A stretch of 64,000 bases of DNA from Rhabdochlamydiaceae bacterium (GCA_019752555.1 JAIELY010000014.1:31024-95023); one strand, 5' to 3'; shown: positions 43,389-51,513, counted from the stretch's first letter. The notes: generated by a model not told the origin, from the letters alone. A program made the numbers and translations.

Positions 43389-44468
43389 GTGGATCAATCT
43401 GATTTTGTGATTAAAGACAATGTGCGTAAATCAGAACGTAAGTCTTTAGAAAAGGATCCTGTAGCTCGACGCCTCTTAAAGGATCCCGCTCTGTCTCATG
43501 AGTTCAAAAGTTGGCTGCAACGGCTATACCATCAGGATCCGGTCGAACTCTCGCGTGTGGAAAATGTGACGCTGCCGCATGGGGTATTGCTTTTTAATTC
43601 ATTGCTTAAGAAGGTGGCTGAGAAATATTCAAGAAAGTATGCAATTGAGATTCTGATCTGCAATACAGAAGAGTTTGAAGAGCTGATTTCTTCTGATTTT
43701 ATTTCGGATCATCCGATTGGCGTGATCGTAACTGCCGATCACGATATTGATTGCGGTTTTTACTACTATAAAAGTTTCGAAAACACCATGCATGTAACGC
43801 CGGTACTCCTGAACTTTAAAAAGGGCAAAAGAGAAGCTGTCATTTTGGATTCTGCAGGAGTGAATTCAGATGGAGCTGCTGTTGAACCTTTGTCAGAATT
43901 TGTAGAATGCACATTAAGCCATGAGAGCAAAGAGGCGTGTACTACCTATATCGCACAAGCTCCTCGTCAGGCAGATTCTTTTAGCTGCCGAACAGATGCT
44001 CTTATTATTTTAAGAAACGCGCTTTTAGACCTTAAACATGGTTTTGAGAATTTTGGAGCTAAGGTGGCACACGCGTCAAACCTGCGCTTTGTTTCTCTTC
44101 CTCTGCAGTGGAGTTATACCAGTCAGATTTTCGATCCATTAGATTCTAGTGGTGTTCCCAAGAAATTCTTTTCCCAAAGCCCTGGATCGAAATATGCTCT
44201 TGGAGGAGGGAATGATTCGGGTGGGATTTTTACTGTTTGCGGGCGAACTCTTGAGGCGTTTTGGCAAAAGTATTTCATTTCAGCTACATTCAGATATGAA
44301 TTGCAATTGCCTCAATCGGTTTTTTCGCTTCAGCAGATTCCAAGTTTAGTGGAAGGATATGCGGTTACTTCGAGAAATGATAAGCTTTCTATTGAGTTTG
44401 TTCAAACAAGAACAGTTAGCGATTATTTGCGTTTAAAGGGGCTTGATTTTTCTAAGGGTGTTTTCTGA
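43389..44468 (+). CDS. CE-clan cysteine protease/acetyltransferase-like protein (YopJ or Ulp1-like)
   Basis: 359 residues from GTG 43389, with a GAGGAAGG site. A clan CE catalytic set can be proposed: His135 (MHVTPV), Asp154 (AVILDS), the oxyanion Gln194 and Cys200 in RQADSFSCRTDAL. This matches the His-Asp-Gln-Cys spacing of Ulp1/ChlaDub deubiquitinases and YopJ-like enzymes. No membrane segment or signal peptide. It lies between the two precursor genes. It could be an unrelated secreted effector captured in the locus, or an additional processing or modifying enzyme for the peptides. Confidence 0.6.
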   Translation: MDQSDFVIKDNVRKSERKSLEKDPVARRLLKDPALSHEFKSWLQRLYHQDPVELSRVENVTLPHGVLLFNSLLKKVAEKYSRKYAIEILICNTEEFEELISSDFISDHPIGVIVTADHDIDCGFYYYKSFENTMHVTPVLLNFKKGKREAVILDSAGVNSDGAAVEPLSEFVECTLSHESKEACTTYIAQAPRQADSFSCRTDALIILRNALLDLKHGFENFGAKVAHASNLRFVSLPLQWSYTSQIFDPLDSSGVPKKFFSQSPGSKYALGGGNDSGGIFTVCGRTLEAFWQKYFISATFRYELQLPQSVFSLQQIPSLVEGYAVTSRNDKLSIEFVQTRTVSDYLRLKGLDFSKGVF

Positions 44469-44511
44469 GTTTTTTAACCTATAAAATCGAATTCCTGTTC
44501 GTGAAAATAAT

Positions 44512-44538
44512 TTGATATTAAATATTTTTTAATATATT
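44512..44538 (+). promoter_or_regulatory. Possible promoter of precursor gene 2
   Basis: TTGATA (44512-44517) and TATATT (44533-44538) are 15 nt apart, in an AT-rich stretch 38 bp before ATG 44576. The spacing is short, so the call is tentative. Confidence 0.4.
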
Positions 44539-44545
44539 TCTGTGT

Positions 44546-44567
44546 CTATGGTGGATAAATACCATAG
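44546..44567 (+). promoter_or_regulatory. Hairpin overlapping the ribosome site of precursor gene 2
   Basis: A perfect 7-bp stem CTATGGT/ACCATAG with an 8-nt loop ends within the AGGAG ribosome site (44566-44570). It could tune translation of the precursor. Confidence 0.5.
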
Positions 44568-44575
44568 GAGTACAT

Positions 44576-44845
44576 ATGTCAAAACACGACGCTAGCGCTT
44601 TTTTAGATAAGTGGGAAAAAGATAAGTCATTTGCAAATTCTGTAAGAAATGCTGAAACTGTAGAGCAGAGAAGAGCTATTTTGAAAAAAACGAATCTGCA
44701 TTTCACAAAGGAAGAATACAGAGAAGCCTATCAAGAGAAGTATCATAAGAAATTGTCAGACGCAGAATTAAATAAGATCCTTGCTGCTGGAAAACGTGCA
44801 GGCAAGCTCGGACCAAATGAAAATACTGCAATGGAAATTAACTAA
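44576..44845 (+). CDS. Nif11-like RiPP precursor peptide 2
   Basis: 89 residues, same length and no gaps relative to precursor 1. The leader (1-72) is conserved (FLDKWEKDK, RAILKKTNLHF, SDAELNKILAAG); the predicted tail after Ala-Gly is KRAGKLGPNENTAMEIN. Seven tail positions or so track with precursor 1 (K, R, G, L, P, E and the terminal EI), the rest differ. The tail has one Thr, no Ser and no Cys, so Cys- or Ser-based heterocycles are unlikely and backbone thioamidation is a better fit. Confidence 0.8.
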   Translation: MSKHDASAFLDKWEKDKSFANSVRNAETVEQRRAILKKTNLHFTKEEYREAYQEKYHKKLSDAELNKILAAGKRAGKLGPNENTAMEIN

Positions 44846-44881
44846 TTTCCTTTTCTGTCTTTCGATTTAAGCTCAGTCTTA

Positions 44882-44905
44882 AGAGCTCTGTCTCGACAGG
44901 GCTCT
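44882..44905 (+). other. Hairpin between precursor 2 and the MFS gene
   Basis: An 11-bp stem (44882-44892 with 44895-44905) has a 2-nt apparent loop that will open to four or more. No T run follows, so it may be an RNA-stability or attenuation element and not a terminator. Confidence 0.45.
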
Positions 44906-44929
44906 ACACAGTCAAAAGGTCTAATCAAC

Positions 44930-46327
44930 ATGAGTGGTCAATCCGGCACCAAAAAAATCATCCTATGGGTTGTTGGGATTGCTTTATTCATGGAATCGCT
45001 TGATGTCACGATCCTTACGACAGCGATTCCCAAAATGGCTATGAGTTTTTCTGTAGATCCTGTCAGTTTGAAAATGGCATTGACAAGTTACTTGCTCGGC
45101 ATTGCATTTTTTCTGCCCATTAGCGGCTGGGTTGCTGATAAATGGGGGACGCAGAAAACCTTTATCTGCGCTTTATCACTGTTTACTTTAAGTTCAATCG
45201 GATGTGGATTGTCGCGCAATTTAACGGAACTGGTGATTGCCCGCATTTTTCAAGGGATGGGTGGGGCATTTATGATGCCAGTCGGCAATCTGATCATTTT
45301 ACGAGCCTATCCCAAATCAGAGTTAGAACATGCGATGAATTTTGTTCTAACACCTCTTTTATTTGGCCCCTTGTTAGGGCCTCTTGTCGGAGGATTTATT
45401 ACCACATACTATTCTTGGCCGTGGGTGTTTTTTGTGAATGTTCCGATGGGATGTTTAGGCATTGTTGCGGCAAGACGTTTTATTCAAAATTATAAACATG
45501 AAACTTTAAGGCCGTTTGACACGTTAGGTTTTATCCTTTTCGGTTTTACCTTGGCAGCAGCGTATGTTGCTTTCGAAATGATCGGTGAAAAAGGGGTTCC
45601 TTCCTCTGTTATTTTGTGTGCTGGCCTTCTTTTCTTAGGCGGACTTATTTTGTTCTATCGGCATTATCGAAAAACACCCTTTGCCGTTTTGAGCTTCAAT
45701 TTATTTGGCATACGGACGTTTTCTTTTGCCGTCTCGGCTGCCGCATGGACACGTCTTTGCGTCGGCAGCGTTCCTTTTCTTATGCCTTTATTTTTTCAAA
45801 TTGGATATGGGTTGTCCCCCCTTCATTCAGGTCTTTTGACAGGGTCTTGGACATTAGGCGTATTTTGTGTCAAGCCTGTCAACAAAATGATTTTGCGTCG
45901 ATTTGGCTTTAAACGGTTACTGATTGCTTTATCGTTGTTGACAGGGCTTTCGATTGTCTTATTTTCTCTTATTTCTGATGTGAATATTCTGCTGATTCTT
46001 CTCTTGAATTTTTTTTATGGAATAGCAGGGTCGATGCACTTTTTCAATTTGAGCATTTTGAGTTATGCAGATGTTCCTCCTGAGAATATGGGCGATGCAA
46101 CAAGTATGACAGGAACATTGCTCCAGTTAACGATCGGATTTGCAATTGCAATAGGGGCACTTGTTTTACGCGTTCTCATAGGAGGAAATCAGGAGCTCCA
46201 ATCAGGGAATACGCATTCCTTCCGCATGACTTTTTTAATCTTAGGCGCACTCTCGACGCTCTCTTCTCTCATTTACATCTGGCTAAAGCCCGAAGATGGC
46301 AAAGCTGTGGCTAACCAAAGAATTTAA
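44930..46327 (+). CDS. MFS drug/peptide exporter, DHA2 (14-helix EmrB) type
   Basis: 465 residues, hydrophobic throughout, with the early motif MESLDVTILTTAIPKM, the motif A loop GWVADKWGTQKTF and motif C GPLLGPLVGG, which define proton-driven drug antiporters of the DHA2/EmrB group. The end overlaps the convergent rluD gene by 17 bp. Its position right after the second precursor suggests self-protection against, or export of, the peptide product. A housekeeping efflux role is an alternative. Confidence 0.85.
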   Translation: MSGQSGTKKIILWVVGIALFMESLDVTILTTAIPKMAMSFSVDPVSLKMALTSYLLGIAFFLPISGWVADKWGTQKTFICALSLFTLSSIGCGLSRNLTELVIARIFQGMGGAFMMPVGNLIILRAYPKSELEHAMNFVLTPLLFGPLLGPLVGGFITTYYSWPWVFFVNVPMGCLGIVAARRFIQNYKHETLRPFDTLGFILFGFTLAAAYVAFEMIGEKGVPSSVILCAGLLFLGGLILFYRHYRKTPFAVLSFNLFGIRTFSFAVSAAAWTRLCVGSVPFLMPLFFQIGYGLSPLHSGLLTGSWTLGVFCVKPVNKMILRRFGFKRLLIALSLLTGLSIVLFSLISDVNILLILLLNFFYGIAGSMHFFNLSILSYADVPPENMGDATSMTGTLLQLTIGFAIAIGALVLRVLIGGNQELQSGNTHSFRMTFLILGALSTLSSLIYIWLKPEDGKAVANQRI

Positions 46328-47237
46328 CTTTAAGTGTTTCAAAGTCGGCGGGTAAAGGAGCTGTTAATTCGATGGTCTGCTGCGTTATCGGATGTTCAAA
46401 ACGGATCCGATGGGCGTGGAGCATTTGCCGTTTGGCTTGATAGTGCTGGTTCGAGCTGATTGCACCATAGAGGGGATCTCCTAGAACAGGAGCATTGCGG
46501 AATTTGAGATGGACGCGGATTTGATGCGTCCTGCCTGTGATGAGTTGCACATCTACAAGCGCCAATTTTTCATTTGTGGCCAAAGGGGTGCAATAGCTTT
46601 TAGCTTCTTTTCCCTTCTCGAAATTGACACACATTTCTTTTCGATGGATAAGATGGCGTCCAATGGGAGCTTCGATCCACCCTTCTGCAGGGTTTCCCAC
46701 AGTGATTGCAAGGTAATGCTTTTGAATTTTGCGCTCGGAAAAAAGAGAGACAAGTTTCTGGTGGGCCTCTGCAGTTTTAGCCGCAAGAAGAATGCCAGAC
46801 GTGTCTTTGTCTAGACGGTGGACGATTCCAGGCCGCAGATCTCCTTGTTCAGGATGTAGTGTTTTACAGTGGAAAAGTAGCGCATTGACAAAGGTTCCCT
46901 TGGGATGCCCTGGAGCCGGGTGGACGACCATTCCAGGCGGTTTATTAATCGCGAGGAGATAATCATCTTCATAGAGAATGTCGAGCGGAATGTTCTCGGG
47001 TTCTAAAGAAATTTCCGGGGTGAGGAGAAAGCAGACTTCAATCTCATCGCCGATCTGAGGTTTTTCCCTTTTTTTTACAATGCTGCCATTCACAAGAACA
47101 CAGCCGTTTTCGATTAGGTATTGAAAATATGTACGAGAAAGGTGCGCAAAGCGCAGGGCTAAGAGTTTATCAAGACGCAGTCCGATTTCGTCTTGTGAAA
47201 CTGTGATTTCATGTGTGTAATCAAAATTTTCTGACAT
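46311..47237 (-). CDS. rluD: RluD-type large-ribosomal-subunit pseudouridine synthase
   Basis: 308 residues with an N-terminal S4-like RNA-binding domain (RLDKLLALRF...LVNGSIVKKREKP) and the RluA-family catalytic domain with HRLDKDTSGIL, which carries the catalytic Asp. The later RTHQIRVHL block is also intact. It may be RluD or a close family member (RluA/C); the S4 domain supports RluD or RluC. It overlaps the 3' end of the MFS gene. Confidence 0.9.
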   Translation of the reverse strand: MSENFDYTHEITVSQDEIGLRLDKLLALRFAHLSRTYFQYLIENGCVLVNGSIVKKREKPQIGDEIEVCFLLTPEISLEPENIPLDILYEDDYLLAINKPPGMVVHPAPGHPKGTFVNALLFHCKTLHPEQGDLRPGIVHRLDKDTSGILLAAKTAEAHQKLVSLFSERKIQKHYLAITVGNPAEGWIEAPIGRHLIHRKEMCVNFEKGKEAKSYCTPLATNEKLALVDVQLITGRTHQIRVHLKFRNAPVLGDPLYGAISSNQHYQAKRQMLHAHRIRFEHPITQQTIELTAPLPADFETLKVKFFG

Positions 47238-47292
47238 AGCCCATATCCGCGGAATGGAGCCATTTTACCAGGAGAAAATGGGCTTTGCAAGG

Positions 47293-47619
47293 TCATTCGT
47301 CGTAGTCTTTGCCTTCGGCAAGGTTTTTAGCCTGCCGATTTTCCCGTTCATGGGCCGCATTGATTTGGGTCATGATGGTTTTTGAAAAAAAGTTCAAAAG
47401 ATTATTAAAAAATCTTTGTACGTCTTGAGACGTAGCATTCGGCCCAAGCCAGCTGGCCCAAGCCTGTGTGTTAATACCGCTTATAAGATGAGGAGTTGTA
47501 GAGGTTTCTTTGGTGACCCCAGGGAAAGGAGCGGGAGATGCTCCCGTTGTTTGAGAAGAAATCGGAGGAGGATTCGTTGTGGTAAGAGGATATTGAGAGG
47601 GGCCATTCGGTGTCGTCAT
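47293..47619 (-). CDS. Hypothetical Pro/Thr-rich small protein
   Basis: 108 residues. The first half is dominated by Pro, Thr, Ser and Gln (disordered); the second half has a helical segment (VQRFFNNLLNFFSKTIMTQ) and a charged tail. The ATG at 47619 has a weak TTTAGG site. No membrane segment. Not recognised; the disordered N-terminus is compatible with a secreted effector, without further evidence. Confidence 0.5.
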   Translation of the reverse strand: MTTPNGPSQYPLTTTNPPPISSQTTGASPAPFPGVTKETSTTPHLISGINTQAWASWLGPNATSQDVQRFFNNLLNFFSKTIMTQINAAHERENRQAKNLAEGKDYDE

Positions 47620-47725
47620 AAAACCTAAAGTTTAATTTGTCTTTCTATTTTAACTATATTCTATTATGCATTAATATGCAACTGCTGTTGAATGCGTTAG
47701 AAAAAGCAACTGTTTGGAGATGTTG

Positions 47726-48337
47726 ATGTTGAGTTTTAAAGATCATTCGTCTGATTCCTTTCTATTAGATCTTTTCTGGGGGGAAGAGTTGTTCTGTACG
47801 GTTGTTAAGAAGTTGTTTTTCAAAGAGTTAAGAAGATTATCTTCACTCCTTGATTTTGCCGAATTCAAACAAAGATGGCGCGAGCTGGAAGTGAAAATTG
47901 CAAAACAAGAAGTGATTAAGCTGCTTTCAAAAAAGGGGTATTTGTCGGATGAATTGCGTCAAAAACTCGCTCTTAAGCACTTCTCGGATGAATCGATTGA
48001 ACAAGCGATCTCATTTACTCAAACAAGCGGCTATATCGATGATGAAATCGAAATACAGCGCCTTGTAAAATCCTCGTTGCGCAAAGGAAAAGGACCAAAA
48101 GCGGTTTTACACCAATTAAAGCAAAAGCGGATTGCAGCTCCTCTTATCAATGAAGCGCGCACACCTTTATTTGAAGGGGAAAAGTCCGCATTAGAGGCGT
48201 GGGTGCAAAAAAAATATGGCTCGATCGATTTTGCCGACCGTGTCCAACGCCAAAAAGTGATCGGTCAGTTGATCCGCAGGGGCTTTTCACCTGAATTGAT
48301 TTTTTCAACATTAAACGGGCATGAGGATTGGCATTAA
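47726..48337 (+). CDS. recX: RecX-like regulatory protein
   Basis: 203 residues from ATG 47726 (GGAG six bases upstream); TTG 47714 and ATG 47720 are alternatives. RecX signature elements are readable: LSKKGYLSDELRQKL, then a helix pair with GYIDDEIEIQRLV and RKGKGPKAVLHQLKQK, and the C-terminal IGQLIRRGFSPELI repeat. RecX proteins modulate RecA filaments. recA is not in the window. Confidence 0.85.
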   Translation: MLSFKDHSSDSFLLDLFWGEELFCTVVKKLFFKELRRLSSLLDFAEFKQRWRELEVKIAKQEVIKLLSKKGYLSDELRQKLALKHFSDESIEQAISFTQTSGYIDDEIEIQRLVKSSLRKGKGPKAVLHQLKQKRIAAPLINEARTPLFEGEKSALEAWVQKKYGSIDFADRVQRQKVIGQLIRRGFSPELIFSTLNGHEDWH

Positions 48338-48385
48338 TCCTTTTGAGGGGTATATACACAAACAACCTTCCACGAATGGACCTTC

Positions 48386-49405
48386 ATGCGAATTGGTGTA
48401 TTGGGGATCAATCATAAATCTTCAGAGCTTGTTGTACGAGAACGTTTAGCCAAAGCCTGCGGCAAGAAAATTTCATCTGAAAATGAAATTGCTGCGAGGC
48501 TCAGCTGCGTGGTTTTGTCTACCTGCAATCGCACAGAAATCTATTTTAGCGCAGAAGATTTAGCGGCCGCGCATAGCGAACTATTAAATCTCTTTCGAGC
48601 CGAGATTAAAGAGCCTTTTGAGCATATGCTCTACACGTATTTTGGCTTGGATTGTTTTACCCATTTAGCTCTTGTTACCTCAGGGCTCGATAGTGTGATC
48701 TTGGCTGAGAGCGAGATCCAGAGACAAGTGAAACTTGCTTATCAACAGACCGTTGCGGATTATCGTCTCCCAGGTTGTTTGCATTTTCTTTTTCAAAAAT
48801 GTTTGAAAATTGGTAAACAAATCCGCTCTTCCATGACAATTCCTCAGGGACAAACAAGTCTTCCAAGCATGGTATTACAAATCGGTCAATGGGTCTTTAA
48901 AGAGCTATCGCAGAAAAAAGTTCTCTTTGTAGGAAATTCAGAGATCAATCGCAAAATCTTCTCCTATCTTTTTGCCAAAGGGGTGCGCGATTTGACTTTG
49001 TGTACCCGTTCGTTGAGCTCGGCGCAAGAACAGAAGCAAGCTTATGGGATGAAAGTCATTCATTTTTCTCAAATGTTGACATGGACATCTTATGATTATA
49101 TTATTTGCGGAACCAATTTTTCAGAGTATCTGATTTTGAATGAACATCTCAGCACACAAGAGATTGTTGAGACGAAATTGATCCTTGATTTAAGCGTGCC
49201 TCGCAACGTAGATCCTAGCATTTCGCTTCATCCTCGTATTACGCTGATGAATATGGAAGAGGTCGGGCATTTGATTGAACGCAAACAACTAAAAGATAAT
49301 GTGCAAATCCGCGTAGCAGAAAATTGGGTATGGCGGCAAGTAGAAAAGCAGGTGGAGCTATTCCATCGAAAAACAGAACCTAGGGTATTTCTCTCGTGCG
49401 ATTAA
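48386..49405 (+). CDS. hemA: Glutamyl-tRNA reductase
   Basis: First step of the C5 pathway of tetrapyrrole synthesis, using NADPH on Glu-tRNA(Glu). GINHKSSEL at the N-terminus, the active-site Cys in LSTCNRTEIY, ESEIQRQVK and the NADP-binding domain VLFVGNSEINRKIF are present, although the usual GxGxMG is altered to GNSEIN. Chlamydial HemA proteins are also divergent. At 339 residues it is shorter than E. coli HemA (about 418), lacking most of the dimerisation helix. The following gene overlaps by 10 bp. Confidence 0.92.
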   Translation: MRIGVLGINHKSSELVVRERLAKACGKKISSENEIAARLSCVVLSTCNRTEIYFSAEDLAAAHSELLNLFRAEIKEPFEHMLYTYFGLDCFTHLALVTSGLDSVILAESEIQRQVKLAYQQTVADYRLPGCLHFLFQKCLKIGKQIRSSMTIPQGQTSLPSMVLQIGQWVFKELSQKKVLFVGNSEINRKIFSYLFAKGVRDLTLCTRSLSSAQEQKQAYGMKVIHFSQMLTWTSYDYIICGTNFSEYLILNEHLSTQEIVETKLILDLSVPRNVDPSISLHPRITLMNMEEVGHLIERKQLKDNVQIRVAENWVWRQVEKQVELFHRKTEPRVFLSCD

Positions 49406-50526
49406 TTGGATTGTTCCTTCTTTTTTTTACCTCCCTTTATGCTGAGCCAGCTCCCACCCCCGACGTTTCTCATGTGATTGTGTTGCCCTCTGGCACTGTA
49501 TTTGAAGGAGACTATTTTGCATTCGGCGATAGTGTCGAAATTTCTGGCGTTGTCAATGGGGATGTTTATGTCTTAGCAAATCAAGTGGTGATTGATGGAA
49601 TTGTAAATGGCGATGTGCTCGTTGCCGCAGCATCCATTGAAATCGCTGGAAAAGTAGCGCATAACGTTCGCTCGATAGGAGGGCAGGTCCTTGTGACAGG
49701 ACAGATTGGGAATAACTTTTCAACTTTAGCAGGAAACGTTCAGCTGCTTCCCTCTTCGACTGTTGGAGGAAACCTTGTCATTACAGCAGGAAATGTCGAT
49801 CTTTCCAGCCAGGGAGCCTCCGATGGCGTGATTGTCGCGTCCAATTTACGCGTATCGGGTCTTTTAAAGGGTTTTTTAAAGGCATATGTCGGACAGCTGA
49901 GGATCACCTCAAAAGCTAATATTATTGGAAACGTGGAATATCGCAGCAGCGCCTCTGCTTGGATCGACCCTTCTGCAAAAATTGAAGGGACTGTCATCTA
50001 TCATCCTTCGCTAGTTCATGGGCTCGTGCAAGGCACATGGCTCCAGCGTTTACTCGTTGGCTCCAAAGTTGTGACTTTGCTGATGAATTTCTTTTATACG
50101 TTGGTAGTTGGGATTATTTTACTCAAAGTCTTTCCAAAAAATCTCGAAGCAGCCCTGCATACATTACAAGACCACCCTTTAAAATGCTTTTCTTACGGGG
50201 TTATGTTGTTAGTGCTTCTGCCTCTAGCCTCGCTTGTCATGCTCATGACGATTTTAGGCGTTCCCTTTGCACTGACTTTAATCGCTGCAAACATCATCGG
50301 ATTTTATACAGCAAAAATTTATACGATTTTTTGGGCTTCCCAATGGCTCTTTCATAAGATCAAATTAAAAATCCGCCGGTTTGCAGTTCTAGTTGTTGGG
50401 ATCGTCTGTTATTTTGTTCTCTCTGAGATCCCTTTTTTAGGCACAATCTTTTCATTTGCTGCCATGTTATTAGGCCTTGGGGCAGGAGTGCTAGCTCAAG
50501 CGCGCCGCCGCCTTTTACCGAATTGA
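49396..50526 (+). CDS. Bactofilin-like repeat protein with signal peptide and membrane domain
   Basis: 376 residues starting at GTG 49396, overlapping hemA by 10 bp. The signal peptide is about residues 1-16. A right-handed beta-helix domain of the polymer-forming/DUF583 type follows: repeats such as GVVNGDVYVLANQVVIDG, GKVAHNVRSIGGQVLVTG and GNNFSTLAGNVQL (about residues 35-200). The C-terminus contains three or four membrane helices (about 225-375). It thus resembles a membrane-anchored bactofilin-type scaffold; whether it polymerises in the periplasm is untested. Confidence 0.75.
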   Translation: MRLIGLFLLFFTSLYAEPAPTPDVSHVIVLPSGTVFEGDYFAFGDSVEISGVVNGDVYVLANQVVIDGIVNGDVLVAAASIEIAGKVAHNVRSIGGQVLVTGQIGNNFSTLAGNVQLLPSSTVGGNLVITAGNVDLSSQGASDGVIVASNLRVSGLLKGFLKAYVGQLRITSKANIIGNVEYRSSASAWIDPSAKIEGTVIYHPSLVHGLVQGTWLQRLLVGSKVVTLLMNFFYTLVVGIILLKVFPKNLEAALHTLQDHPLKCFSYGVMLLVLLPLASLVMLMTILGVPFALTLIAANIIGFYTAKIYTIFWASQWLFHKIKLKIRRFAVLVVGIVCYFVLSEIPFLGTIFSFAAMLLGLGAGVLAQARRRLLPN

Positions 50527-50589
50527 TCTATCGGTTTTAAAATGGCGGCTTTTCAGTTTAAGCCGCTCAGAAATGACTTGCTCCCATGA
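50522..50589 (+). pseudogene. Truncated start of a kinase-gene paralogue (direct repeat)
   Basis: 50522-50559 matches 51559-51596 in 34 of 38 positions, covering the ribosome site, ATG and first codons of the kinase gene. Here ATG 50542 opens a 15-codon frame (MAAFQFKPLRNDLLP). It seems to be the stump of a second copy whose remainder was replaced or lost. Confidence 0.7.
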
Positions 50590-50597
50590 GACGAGTA

Positions 50598-51140
50598 TCA
50601 AAAAGTTTTGGTTAAATTGCCTTGTGGATCTATGTCTGCGATTCCAAGTTCTTTTTCATTGATGTTAAAAATCGATGCTTGATGCTTTAAAAGAGAGAAT
50701 AGCGATGAATATGCCATCCATTCTCCTTTGTTATAGTCCTCAAACCCTTCTTTCGGATTATCCGCTTCTTTTTTTGCTTCTAGCGCCTGCTCTTTTAACA
50801 AGGTTATTGAATCAATAAGATACCCTTTGATTTTTTCCTCGTCCATAACATCGATCGCCCAGTTATCTTCTACAACATCTACATCAGGATTTCTACCAAG
50901 GCCGAGCAAATCTTGATCAGGTTTAATATCTGCCAGCCCCAACTCTTTTTGATCAATACAAAAGGCAAATGATTCATGTTTTAGCAGGGTAATAATTGAA
51001 TAATACCCCATTATTACACCTTGTGCATAATCTTTAGAACCTTCTTTTGGATTGTCGGCTTCTACTTTTGCTTTTCGAGCTAACTCTTTTAGTAGGGTTA
51101 TTGTTTCAATAGTATAGATTTTAAATTTCTCTTTATTCAT
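50598..51140 (-). CDS. Hypothetical protein with two tandem repeats, immunity-like
   Basis: 180 residues from ATG 51140 (AAAGGC site upstream). It consists of two related units of about 75 residues: TITLLKELARKAKVEADNPK...ELGLADI and SITLLKEQALEAKKEADNPK...ELGIADI. Its ATG overlaps the stop of an upstream minus-strand frame whose sequence resembles the C-terminal tail of a polymorphic toxin. That pairing suggests an immunity protein that has been internally duplicated. The family is not recognised. Confidence 0.6.
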   Translation of the reverse strand: MNKEKFKIYTIETITLLKELARKAKVEADNPKEGSKDYAQGVIMGYYSIITLLKHESFAFCIDQKELGLADIKPDQDLLGLGRNPDVDVVEDNWAIDVMDEEKIKGYLIDSITLLKEQALEAKKEADNPKEGFEDYNKGEWMAYSSLFSLLKHQASIFNINEKELGIADIDPQGNLTKTF

Positions 51141-51411
51141 GAGAAAGCCTTTCATTTAGAATAGATTGAAGCGCGCTTCTTTGTTCTTCGTATACTTGAA
51201 TTTCTGCTGGCCATTTTTTATTAACTAAAGCTTCTCGCTGTCGTGGATCTAAATTATCCCAATCTGGGCAATGTTTTGCTGGGTTTGCAATTTTATCTTT
51301 GTGAAGAGCAATTTGTTTTTCGAGTATCCTAACATCAGTAAGATTTTTATTTCTAATTTTTTTCGTCCTTTTGATGCCCCTTGTCTGTGCATGGATTCTT
51401 ATAGAATAATG
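51133..51411 (-). pseudogene. Toxin-tail-like remnant upstream of the duplicated-repeat gene
   Basis: A 92-codon open stretch with no start codon, closed by TAG at 51412-51414. The translated protein is convincing: RILEKQIALHKDKIANPAKH, CPDWDNLDPRQRE, NKKWPAEIQVYEEQ. Such tails at the C-termini of large secreted toxins are common; the N-terminal delivery part is missing here. Its stop overlaps the start of the 50598-51140 gene. Confidence 0.55.
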
Positions 51412-51513
51412 CTAATTTAAGCCTTTCGTAATCAATCTCTCTTGTCGTTCTTGCTTTTGCCGAATGGATCGTATAATGATCGAATCGGCATGTTGTTTAA
51501 ATAATTTTTTAAA

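Noticed and set aside
42993..44845. Lanthipeptide or thiazole precursor interpretation
   Set aside because: The tails lack Cys, no LanM/LanB gene is present, and the second tail has a single Thr.
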